Below, one piece after another: positions 16,827 through 23,817 of a stretch of 64,000 nt of DNA. Below the pieces are notes generated by a model. That model did no database searches, was not told where the DNA came from, and saw only the letters and a program-made list of their open reading frames with translations. The DNA is taken from positions 1-64,000 of the forward strand of contig JAHHQL010000002.1 in NCBI GenBank assembly GCA_020026415.1, given 5' to 3'. A program made the position numbers and the translations under genes. Numbering within the stretch: position 1 is the first letter of the stretch; each line of letters starts with the position of its first letter. The DNA is from Alistipes sp. (GTDB taxonomy: Bacteria > Bacteroidota > Bacteroidia > Bacteroidales > Rikenellaceae).

Positions 16827-17339
16827 TTACCAGTTGGAGGCCGAAGCCTGAAAAATATCGGTGACCAGTTTATCGACGATTTGAGGGATGAGCGTACCCT
16901 CGACCTCGGTCAAAAGTTTGGTCGATTCGTAATCTTCGTAAGCGGTGAAGGTCTTGTTCTGCCACGAGGCTTTTTCATCGACGGCATTTGTGAAACGCAC
17001 GCGCACGGTGATCGTCAGACGGTTCAACAGGGCGAAGTCGTCCGAAGAAACCGAAGCGGTGGTCGAGGTGTAATTGACGATCTCTCCCTCGAAGGCGAAA
17101 TCGCCGCCCTCTTCGACCTGCGTCAGACGCGTGCGACGCGTGAACATATCGACAAGAGCCTCGGTGAGCGTGGTACTCAGAATCGGGGAGACCATCGTGG
17201 CGTTGTTCGGAAAGTAGGCCACCGAAAAGGTCTTGGCGGCGGGAGGAATCGACGCTCCCGACAACGAATATTTGATGGCAACGCCGCACCCCGTCAGAAA
17301 CAGGGCACAGAGTGTGACCATGATGATGCGGATCTTCAA
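16827..17339 (-). CDS. lptE: LPS assembly lipoprotein LptE
   Basis: A 170-residue lipoprotein with lipobox L-T-G-C (C18) and the LptE-type pattern: the Y-S-L-S-G-A-S-I-P motif, then an amphipathic helix L-T-E-A-L-V-D-M-F and L-T-Q-V, then G-E-I-V-N-Y strands. LptE plugs the LptD barrel and helps insert LPS into the outer membrane. The sigma-54 activator gene lies 32 bases upstream in the same operon. Confidence 0.88.
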   Translation of the reverse strand: MKIRIIMVTLCALFLTGCGVAIKYSLSGASIPPAAKTFSVAYFPNNATMVSPILSTTLTEALVDMFTRRTRLTQVEEGGDFAFEGEIVNYTSTTASVSSDDFALLNRLTITVRVRFTNAVDEKASWQNKTFTAYEDYESTKLLTEVEGTLIPQIVDKLVTDIFQASASNW

Positions 17340-17371
17340 TGTTGATGAATTTTTTTTGGTTAAACGGTGTG

Positions 17372-18619
17372 TTAATATTCCTCGATGCCCAACTCCTTGA
17401 TTTTTCGGTAGAGCGTGCGTTCGGACATGAAAAGTTCGGCGGCGGTCTCCTTGCGGCGGCCGTTGTTGTGTTGCAGGGCACGGATGATCTGCTCTCGCTG
17501 CACGTCGGCCTTCGTCTTTTCGTGGGGCGGCTCGTCGGTCACATCCTCGCTTTCGGCATAAACCGGATCGTTCGTATAGGCAGTGCCGGTCGCGTAATCG
17601 GACGGAACGGGCATATAGGCACTTTTGTGGGGCGAGGAGGGTAATAATGCTTTGATGTCGTGCGGGGCTTCCTGATGGCGGATTCCTGCATTCTGCATCA
17701 GTTCGGTCATCATGCGTTTTAAGTCGTTGATGTCGGAGCGCATGTCGAAAAGCACCTTGTAGAGCAGTTCGCGTTCGGTGGACATGTCGTTGCTGTCGGT
17801 GCGGGGATGTGAAGTCATCGGGGTTGCCGAATTACCCGCCGCAGGCAGATAACGAGAGAGAATTTCGGGAGTGATGACGCGCGATTGTTCGATCGCCGAG
17901 ATCTGTTCGGCGACGTTTTTCAACTGGCGGATGTTTCCCTTCCAGTAGTAGTTCTTCAACAGGATGCGGGCATCGTTGTCGAGCGAAATCGACGGCATGC
18001 GGTAGCGGGTGGCTACGTCCGATGCGAATTTGCGGAACAGGAGCGGAATGTCGTCGGGGCGTTCGCGGAGTGCCGGTACGGAGATGGGTACGGTCGCCAG
18101 TCGGTAGAACAGATCTTCGCGGAACTTGCCCTCGGCAATCGCCTGCTGAAGATTGGTGTTGGTGGCGGCTACGACACGCACATCGGTCTTTTGTACCTTC
18201 GATGAGCCGACACGGATAAATTCGCCCGTTTGCAGGACGCGCAACAGGCGTGCCTGAGTCGGAAGGGGCAGTTCGGCAACCTCATCCAGAAAGATCGTGC
18301 CTTTGTCCGCTTCTTCGAAGTAACCCTTACGGCTGTCCACGGCTCCCGTGAACGCGCCTTTCTCGTGACCGAAGAGTTCCGAGTCGATCGTGCCCTCAGG
18401 AATTGCCGCGCAGTTCACGGCGATGTATTTGTTGTGCTTGCGTGCCGAATAGGCGTGGATGACCTGCGGGAAAAATTCCTTGCCCACGCCGCTTTCGCCC
18501 GTGACAAGTACCGTCAGGTCGGTCGGAGCAACGCGCAGGGCAACCTCCAATGCCCGATCCAGAAGATCCGACGTGCCGATGATGCCGAAGCGTTGTTTTA
18601 CACTGAGTATCTGATCCAT
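17372..18619 (-). CDS. Sigma-54-dependent transcriptional activator without receiver domain
   Basis: This 415-residue protein starts directly with the AAA+ domain: Walker A G-E-S-G-V-G-K-E at 41-48, the sigma-54 contact loop G-A-F-T-G-A at 88-93, Walker B G-T-I-F-L-D-E at 107-113, and arginine-finger segment F-R-E-D-L-F-Y-R-L. A variable linker (about 270-370) leads to a Fis-type HTH at the C-terminus (E-T-A-A-E-L-F-M-S-E-R-T-L-Y-R-K). There is no receiver, GAF or PAS sensor, so control must come from expression level or protein partners. It lies 25 bases after the CCDC81/HU-like gene. Its targets are unknown; envelope genes are plausible from context. Confidence 0.92.
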   Translation of the reverse strand: MDQILSVKQRFGIIGTSDLLDRALEVALRVAPTDLTVLVTGESGVGKEFFPQVIHAYSARKHNKYIAVNCAAIPEGTIDSELFGHEKGAFTGAVDSRKGYFEEADKGTIFLDEVAELPLPTQARLLRVLQTGEFIRVGSSKVQKTDVRVVAATNTNLQQAIAEGKFREDLFYRLATVPISVPALRERPDDIPLLFRKFASDVATRYRMPSISLDNDARILLKNYYWKGNIRQLKNVAEQISAIEQSRVITPEILSRYLPAAGNSATPMTSHPRTDSNDMSTERELLYKVLFDMRSDINDLKRMMTELMQNAGIRHQEAPHDIKALLPSSPHKSAYMPVPSDYATGTAYTNDPVYAESEDVTDEPPHEKTKADVQREQIIRALQHNNGRRKETAAELFMSERTLYRKIKELGIEEY

Positions 18620-18644
18620 TTGTATGTTTGCTAAAAAAGAAATC

Positions 18645-19436
18645 CTATTCCGCCTGCTCGGAAGAGGTCTTGTAATTCATCGAGAGGGTGTCTTCTTCTT
18701 CGTTCATCGTCGAGACGTAGTATCCGAAAAGGATGGCTCCCACGGCCAAAAGGATGGCAATGATTGCCACGAACAGGAATTTGTCCATGTGACGACCCTG
18801 CGACGGCTGGTTGTATTCGTAGGCGTCGGTCGTCTTGCGGGGACGGCGGTATTGCAGACCGCGCACGTAGGCAGCGGGATTCATCTTCGGAGATTTCGAT
18901 ATGGCGGGTTCTTCCTCTTCGCGCTCTGTTTCGGTCTCCTTCACGGCTGTCTCCTCCACGGGTTCGGGGATGGCAGTTTGAGGTTCGGGAGCGGGTTCCG
19001 ATACGGGAGTCGGTTCTTCGTCCTTTGCGGGGGCGTTGTTGGCAAGGTCGGCCGCATGAAGCCCCGTTTGGGGAAGGGGGCGGGACATCGGCTCGTGTCG
19101 CTCGTCGGGGAGGGGCTGCGTCGCGGGATCATAGTGGAAGGCGATCGTGTTGTTGGGACCCAGAGAGAGGATGCCCACGCCGCCCACGGGGAAATTGGTG
19201 CCGTGCTTGATGTTGTGGCGCACCGAGAACACGAAGCGGTCGATCTTGGCGGCGGCCTCCAGATCGTTGAGTCCTTCCTCCTGACACAACAATGCGTGCA
19301 GCACGCCGTCGTCCTGCTTCATAAATTCGGAAAAAACGATCACGCCGTCGGTCTGTTTTACCAGAAAAGCACCCAGTTTCGGGACGACCAATCGTCTGTG
19401 CGACTCCAGATATTTTGAAATTACAGCATCTATCAC
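18645..19436 (-). CDS. Membrane-anchored protein with CCDC81-type HU-like domains
   Basis: A 263-residue protein. Residues 1-110 match the two CCDC81-type prokaryotic HU-like domains seen in Bacteroidetes (I-x-x-Y-L-x-x-H-R-R-L-V-V-P-x-L-G-A-F, then a second unit ending V-G-G-V-G-I-L-S). A Pro/Glu-rich linker (about 115-190) is followed by one transmembrane segment (220-241) and a short acidic tail. Related proteins usually end in a peptidoglycan-binding SPOR domain, which is absent here. The DNA-binding-like part should face the cytoplasm. It is the first gene of the operon and has a -7 box at 19469-19476. Confidence 0.75.
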   Translation of the reverse strand: MIDAVISKYLESHRRLVVPKLGAFLVKQTDGVIVFSEFMKQDDGVLHALLCQEEGLNDLEAAAKIDRFVFSVRHNIKHGTNFPVGGVGILSLGPNNTIAFHYDPATQPLPDERHEPMSRPLPQTGLHAADLANNAPAKDEEPTPVSEPAPEPQTAIPEPVEETAVKETETEREEEEPAISKSPKMNPAAYVRGLQYRRPRKTTDAYEYNQPSQGRHMDKFLFVAIIAILLAVGAILFGYYVSTMNEEEDTLSMNYKTSSEQAE

Positions 19437-19468
19437 TTTGAGAAAAAACTTTGCGGATTAAATCGCTT

Positions 19469-19476
19469 CAAAATTA
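19469..19476 (-). promoter_or_regulatory. -7 promoter box for the CCDC81-sigma54-lptE-TPR-secG operon
   Basis: The minus strand reads TAATTTTG, matching TAnnTTTG, 32 bases before the first ATG. Confidence 0.5.
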
Positions 19477-19660
19477 CTTTTTTTTGGGCAAAAAACCAAA
19501 ATATATACCTCTTTTCCAAAATAATCGGACAAAGAGTTGGCTATCCGAAAAATAATTGCCTACTTTGCATCCCGAATTTTTACAAAATCCGGCCGGGTTA
19601 CTTTGTCTTTTCCGAGACGATGTAGTTCGGGCGGATTTAATTACACGTAGTTGACCCAAG

Positions 19661-21055
19661 ATGAAAGACAAGTACATTGATCTGATCGAACAGTCGTTCG
19701 ATTTCCCGCAAGACGAGTTCTCCGTTGAAGACAACGAACTGAATTTTCACGACATTCCGCTCATGGAGTTGATCAAACAGTACGGAACTCCGCTCAAAAT
19801 CACTTATCTGCCGAAGATCTCCCAGCAGATCAACCGCGCCAAACGTATGTTCAACGTGGCGATGGCAAAAGTCGATTACAAGGGCTCTTACAACTATTGT
19901 TACTGTACCAAGTCGAGCCATTTTTCGTTTGTGCTGGAGGAGGCCATGAAGAACGACATTCACCTCGAAACGTCGTCGGCCTATGACATCCACATCATCA
20001 ACGCGCTCTACGACAGCGGAGTGATCGACAAGGACCGCTTCATCATCTGCAACGGTTTCAAGCGTCCGCAGTATGTGGAGAACATCGCCCAACTGGTGCA
20101 TGACGGCTTCGAAAACACGATTCCGATCTTGGACAACAAGGAGGAGCTGGATCTTCTGGAGAATGCCGTGAACAAGAAGTGCAAGATCGGTATCCGTATC
20201 GCCAGTGAGGAGGAACCCAAGTTCGAGTTCTATACCTCGCGACTGGGTATCCGTTACAACGACATTGTCGAGTTCTACAAGAGCCGCATCAAGAACAACA
20301 AGAAATTCCAGCTCAAGATGCTGCACTTCTTCATCAATACGGGTATCAAGGATACGGCCTACTATTGGAACGAGTTGTCGAAGTGTATGAACGTATATTG
20401 CGAGTTGAAGAAGATCTGCCCCGATCTGGACAGTCTGGACATCGGCGGCGGTTTCCCGATCAAGAACTCGCTGAACTTCGAGTACGACTACGAATACATG
20501 ACCGAGGAGATCGTGGCACAGATTCAGGGTATCTGTCAGCGTAACGGCGTCGAGGAACCCAACATCTTCACCGAGTTCGGTTCGTTTACGGTGGGCGAGA
20601 GCGGTGCGACGCTTTACTCGATCGTCAATCAGAAACAGCAGAACGACCGTGAGAACTGGTACATGATCGACTCGTCGTTCATCACGACCCTGCCCGATAC
20701 GTGGGGCATCAACCAGCGATACATCATGCTGGCGATCAACAACTGGGACAAGGCTTATCAGCGTGTGCTGTTGGGCGGTCTGACGTGCGACTCGGAGGAT
20801 TTCTACAACTCGGAGTGTCACACCAACGCCATCTTCCTGCCGAAGTTGGAGCCGGGGAATACACAGTATATCGGATTCTTCCACACGGGTGCCTATCAGG
20901 AGTCGCTCGGCGGTTTCGGCGGTATCCAGCACTGTCTGATCCCCGCACCGAAGCACATCATCATCGACCGCGACAAGTCCGACAACGAGTATTATACCCG
21001 TCTGTTTGCCAAGGAGCAGTCCTATCGTTCGATGTTGCGTATTTTGGGCTATTGA
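19661..21055 (+). CDS. PLP-dependent fold-III decarboxylase, probably arginine decarboxylase
   Basis: A 464-residue alanine-racemase-fold decarboxylase resembling SpeA. The PLP lysine is K84 in Y-C-Y-C-T-K-S-S-H, followed by I-I-C-N-G-F-K, S-R-L-G-I and the phosphate-binding L-D-I-G-G-G-F-P. A C-D pair in L-T-C-D-S-E-D (about 378-379) supplies the second-subunit active-site cysteine and aspartate. It would convert arginine to agmatine for polyamine synthesis, but related enzymes use other diamino acids, so substrate is less sure than fold. It is about 170 residues shorter than E. coli SpeA. A near-consensus promoter (TACTTTGC at 19561) and a terminator bracket this single gene. Confidence 0.82.
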   Translation: MKDKYIDLIEQSFDFPQDEFSVEDNELNFHDIPLMELIKQYGTPLKITYLPKISQQINRAKRMFNVAMAKVDYKGSYNYCYCTKSSHFSFVLEEAMKNDIHLETSSAYDIHIINALYDSGVIDKDRFIICNGFKRPQYVENIAQLVHDGFENTIPILDNKEELDLLENAVNKKCKIGIRIASEEEPKFEFYTSRLGIRYNDIVEFYKSRIKNNKKFQLKMLHFFINTGIKDTAYYWNELSKCMNVYCELKKICPDLDSLDIGGGFPIKNSLNFEYDYEYMTEEIVAQIQGICQRNGVEEPNIFTEFGSFTVGESGATLYSIVNQKQQNDRENWYMIDSSFITTLPDTWGINQRYIMLAINNWDKAYQRVLLGGLTCDSEDFYNSECHTNAIFLPKLEPGNTQYIGFFHTGAYQESLGGFGGIQHCLIPAPKHIIIDRDKSDNEYYTRLFAKEQSYRSMLRILGY

Positions 21056-21091
21056 TCAGGTCGCTTACGCGGGTATCGCGTATATTATAAT

Positions 21092-21128
21092 GATCCGAAG
21101 CGGAGCAATCCGTTTCGGATTTTTTTTG
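21092..21128 (+). terminator. Terminator of the decarboxylase gene
   Basis: ATCCGAAGCGG pairs with CCGTTTCGGAT and is followed by eight T residues. Confidence 0.85.
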
Positions 21129-21250
21129 TGTGAGTGGGGCGGAAAGGAGCAGGTCGTTTCGGGGTAAATAAGACTCTTCGGGAAAAATCCGACTCGATCG
21201 GATGGGGTGATCTTTAGGAGATCGGGCGGAGACGGATTGGCGATTGATCC

Positions 21251-21298
21251 TTAAAAAAGGAAAAATAAAACCGGAGAGTCCGTGGGGACGCTCCGGTT
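21251..21298 (-). terminator. Terminator of the OmpH-like gene
   Basis: AACCGGAG pairs with CTCCGGTT across a 14-base loop. The minus-strand downstream side is T-rich (21251-21270). Confidence 0.7.
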
Positions 21299-21324
21299 GT
21301 GGTGAAGATTGTTCCGAAGAAGGA

Positions 21325-21915
21325 TTATTTCTCGGCGGCCTTGTCTTTGGCGTAGAGTTCGTTCACCTTCTGAAGCACAACGTTCGTCAGGTCGAGCAGC
21401 GAATCGGCGTCGATGAGTACCGATGCGTTGAAGATCATCTTGTAGCGTTTGTCGGCGTTGATCTCGCGGACGGCACGGGACAAAAGATCCTGTGCGCGGT
21501 TCGTGAAGACCATATTCTCCTCCTCAAGCGTCTTGCCTTCGGACTGGATGCGGTTCTGAAGTGCGGCCATACGCTGTTCGAGACTCTTCTGCTTGTTCTG
21601 GGCATCGAGTGTCGTCATCAGACCCTTCTGATATTTCTCCTGCAACTGGGCAGCCTCGGCTTGCAGGTTCTGTTCGCGCTGAGCCCAACTCTGCTGCGTC
21701 TTCTGCGTCTTTTCCTGGAGAGGTGCGCCTTCCTTGAGGTAAAGGTCGCTCTGAGCCAGGACGGCTTCAACCTGAATGTAGGCCAAATCCGACACCTCGG
21801 TCTTGACGGTGGTCGTCTGAGCCTGTTGAGGTGCTGCTGCGCCTGCCTTCGACTGCGACTGGCATGCGGTCATGAGAAGCGCGGCGGCAATGGCCGGGAA
21901 AAGAATTTTTTTCAT
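21325..21915 (-). CDS. OmpH/Skp-like periplasmic chaperone, lipoprotein form
   Basis: A 196-residue protein with lipobox L-M-T-A-C (C18), a Gln/Ala/Thr-rich linker, then an OmpH/Skp domain: a short strand with L-A-Y-I-Q-V-E-A-V, a long coiled-coil pair (about 60-150, rich in Gln/Glu/Lys) and the closing I-N-A-D-K-R-Y-K-M-I-F-N-A-S segment. Skp-type proteins hold unfolded outer-membrane proteins. Lipidation is unusual for E. coli Skp and would keep this one membrane-tethered. It diverges from ruvA with interlocked promoters. Confidence 0.87.
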   Translation of the reverse strand: MKKILFPAIAAALLMTACQSQSKAGAAAPQQAQTTTVKTEVSDLAYIQVEAVLAQSDLYLKEGAPLQEKTQKTQQSWAQREQNLQAEAAQLQEKYQKGLMTTLDAQNKQKSLEQRMAALQNRIQSEGKTLEEENMVFTNRAQDLLSRAVREINADKRYKMIFNASVLIDADSLLDLTNVVLQKVNELYAKDKAAEK

Positions 21916-21955
21916 CTCTATATACGTTTTAGTTAATTATTTTCGTTCGGAGATA

Positions 21956-21963
21956 CAAAGGTA
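21956..21963 (-). promoter_or_regulatory. -7 promoter box for the OmpH-like gene
   Basis: The minus strand reads TACCTTTG. It lies only 12 bases from the ruvA -7 box on the other strand. Confidence 0.6.
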
Positions 21964-21975
21964 GAAAAAAATCTT

Positions 21976-21983
21976 TACATTTG
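21976..21983 (+). promoter_or_regulatory. -7 promoter box for ruvA
   Basis: TACATTTG matches TAnnTTTG, 28 bases before the ruvA ATG. Confidence 0.6.
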
Positions 21984-22011
21984 TCTCAATACTGACAAAT
22001 TTTAAGGACAC

Positions 22012-22596
22012 ATGTATGAATACATTAGCGGCACGTTGGCGGAAGTTGCACCGACGTATGCCGTGGTCGATGCGGGCGGCGTGGGATACCACATCCACAT
22101 CTCGCTGGAGACCTTTTCGAAGATCGAACACGAGACCCGCGTGAAGTTATATACGCATTACATCGTGCGTGAAGATGCGCAACTGTTGTACGGATTTGCC
22201 GAGAAAATCGAACGCGAATTGTTCCGACTTTTGATCGGGGTGTCGGGTGTGGGTGGAAATACGGCACGTATGGTGCTTTCGACCTATTCGCCGCGCGATT
22301 TGCAGACGATCATCTCGACGGGAAATGCCCCCCTGTTGAAAAACGTCAAGGGTCTGGGTCTGAAAACGGCACAGAAGATCATCGTCGAGTTGAGCGGTAA
22401 ATGCGCTACACTCACGGAGGCCTCACCCAAGGAGGAGAGTGCCGTGACGAACGGCGTGGCGGACGAGGCGGTCGAAGCACTCGTCATGCTGGGCTTCCCG
22501 AAAACAACTGCCGAGAAGGTCGTCTATAAGGTCGTGAAGGACGAACCGCAACTCTCGGTCGAAGAGGTGATCCGTGTGGCGTTGAAGAAGATTTAA
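22012..22596 (+). CDS. ruvA: Holliday junction DNA helicase subunit RuvA
   Basis: A 194-residue RuvA. The N-terminal OB fold (M-Y-E-Y-I-S-G-T-L, G-G-V-G-Y) is followed by two helix-hairpin-helix motifs (G-V-S-G-V-G-G-N-T-A and V-K-G-L-G-L-K-T-A-Q-K-I) and a C-terminal RuvB-contact helical domain. It binds Holliday junctions and loads RuvB for branch migration. ruvB and ruvC are not nearby. A DUF2059 gene follows after 24 bases. Confidence 0.97.
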   Translation: MYEYISGTLAEVAPTYAVVDAGGVGYHIHISLETFSKIEHETRVKLYTHYIVREDAQLLYGFAEKIERELFRLLIGVSGVGGNTARMVLSTYSPRDLQTIISTGNAPLLKNVKGLGLKTAQKIIVELSGKCATLTEASPKEESAVTNGVADEAVEALVMLGFPKTTAEKVVYKVVKDEPQLSVEEVIRVALKKI

Positions 22597-22620
22597 CTCA
22601 TACTAAACTTTAAATAAGTG

Positions 22621-23043
22621 ATGAAAAAAATCGTTTTGGCAGCAATGCTGCTTTTCGGATGTCTCTTTACGCTGGAGGCATCGGCACAGGCACAGAAGGG
22701 TGATGATGCGTATCGCAGCGTATTGGAGCAGTACATGGTGGCAAGCGGCAGCATGGCATCGTACGATGCGATGTTGGATATGCTCTTCCAGAGTATGCCC
22801 CAACTCACCGAGGCCAAGCAGCAGGAGATCCGCAAAAAGGCTGCGGCTCGTCTGATCGACCAGCTGATGCCCGCCTACAAGCGTTACCTGTCGGTCGATG
22901 ACCTGAAGGCCGCCATGGCTTTTTATGCCACCCCCGCAGGCCAGCGCATCCAGAAATCGCAGCAGCCGCTGATGCAGGATGCCATGCAGGTCGGCCATAA
23001 GTTCGGCATGGAGTTGCAGCAGATGATTATGGAGGCCATGTAA
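22621..23043 (+). CDS. Exported DUF2059 protein
   Basis: A 140-residue protein with a signal peptide ending A-S-A-Q and a DUF2059 domain, recognised by Y-L-S-V-D-D-L-K-A-A-M-A-F-Y-A-T-P-A-G-Q-R-I. It is all-helical and periplasmic; biochemical role unknown. A GTG lies directly before the ATG, but ATG with the standard M-K-K signal is the better start. It follows ruvA by 24 bases and ends at a strong terminator. Confidence 0.85.
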   Translation: MKKIVLAAMLLFGCLFTLEASAQAQKGDDAYRSVLEQYMVASGSMASYDAMLDMLFQSMPQLTEAKQQEIRKKAAARLIDQLMPAYKRYLSVDDLKAAMAFYATPAGQRIQKSQQPLMQDAMQVGHKFGMELQQMIMEAM

Positions 23044-23070
23044 TTCTGCCCTCAGAAAACGAGCAATTTG

Positions 23071-23112
23071 CCCGAATCGGTTCATCGCTTTGAGAACCGA
23101 TTCGGGCTTTTT
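23071..23112 (+). terminator. Terminator of ruvA-DUF2059
   Basis: A 12-base-pair perfect stem CCCGAATCGGTT / AACCGATTCGGG is followed by C and five T residues. Confidence 0.88.
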
Positions 23113-23204
23113 CGTGCCGTGGAGCAGGGGTCGGGGTAAAAAATCGGGCGAATGAGCGTGAAATTTGGATTGTTTTTGTAAATTTGCACGATAATATGCT
23201 GTCT

Positions 23205-23801
23205 ATGAAAAAATTTTGCATGCTTCTTTTGCTGCTGCCTTTCGTGTGGGCATGCGGTGACGACGAGGAGGATATCCTGCCCAACCAGCAGGACAAAATC
23301 GTCTCGTACCTCACCTCGAACCACAATCCGCGACTGGTGGACGAGAAAGAGGTGGCGGAGGATTCCGAACAACCCTTCTATACACCGTTTTTCGGATCGG
23401 CATTCCGCTACATCGACCAATATTATAACCCCGACCGCGTGAATTGGAAGGAAGTCACCACGACCTCCAAAATCCGACTCACATACAGCATTTACCTCTT
23501 CGAGTTCCGCAATATTTCGGATCGCGACATGCCGCTTGCGACGAACGATCCCCGGTGGAAGGATCAGATGGAAAAGGAGGGGCTGACACCGGGTGTCGTG
23601 AGTTTCGAACCCGTCGAGGTCGATATGGCACATCCCCACATACTAAAGGGTCTGTATCATGCGTTGGTGGGGTGTCGTGAGGGTGATGTCGGCGAGGTCT
23701 ATATGTGTTACAACATGGCCTACGGCAACGACGACAATTTCGCCGCGATTCCCAAGGAAAGCCCCGTGGCGGTCTTTTTTAAAATAAACAGTGTGGAGTA
23801 A
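23205..23801 (+). CDS. FKBP-type peptidyl-prolyl isomerase-like lipoprotein
   Basis: A 198-residue protein with lipobox V-W-A-C (C15) and one FKBP-like domain. Recognisable parts are L-T-P-G-V-V-S-F-E-P, G-L-Y-H-A-L-V-G-C-R-E-G-D-V-G-E-V-Y-M, A-Y-G and A-I-P-x-x-S-P-V-A-V-F-F-K-I. FKBPs isomerise prolyl bonds in exported proteins; the aromatic pocket is poorly conserved, so activity is uncertain. The ATG at 23205 is chosen for its M-K-K signal; an in-frame ATG at 23196 lies closer to the -7 box (TAAATTTG, ending near 23186). The larger FKBP-like gene follows after 16 bases. Confidence 0.8.
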   Translation: MKKFCMLLLLLPFVWACGDDEEDILPNQQDKIVSYLTSNHNPRLVDEKEVAEDSEQPFYTPFFGSAFRYIDQYYNPDRVNWKEVTTTSKIRLTYSIYLFEFRNISDRDMPLATNDPRWKDQMEKEGLTPGVVSFEPVEVDMAHPHILKGLYHALVGCREGDVGEVYMCYNMAYGNDDNFAAIPKESPVAVFFKINSVE

Positions 23802-23817
23802 AATACAACGGAAAAAT

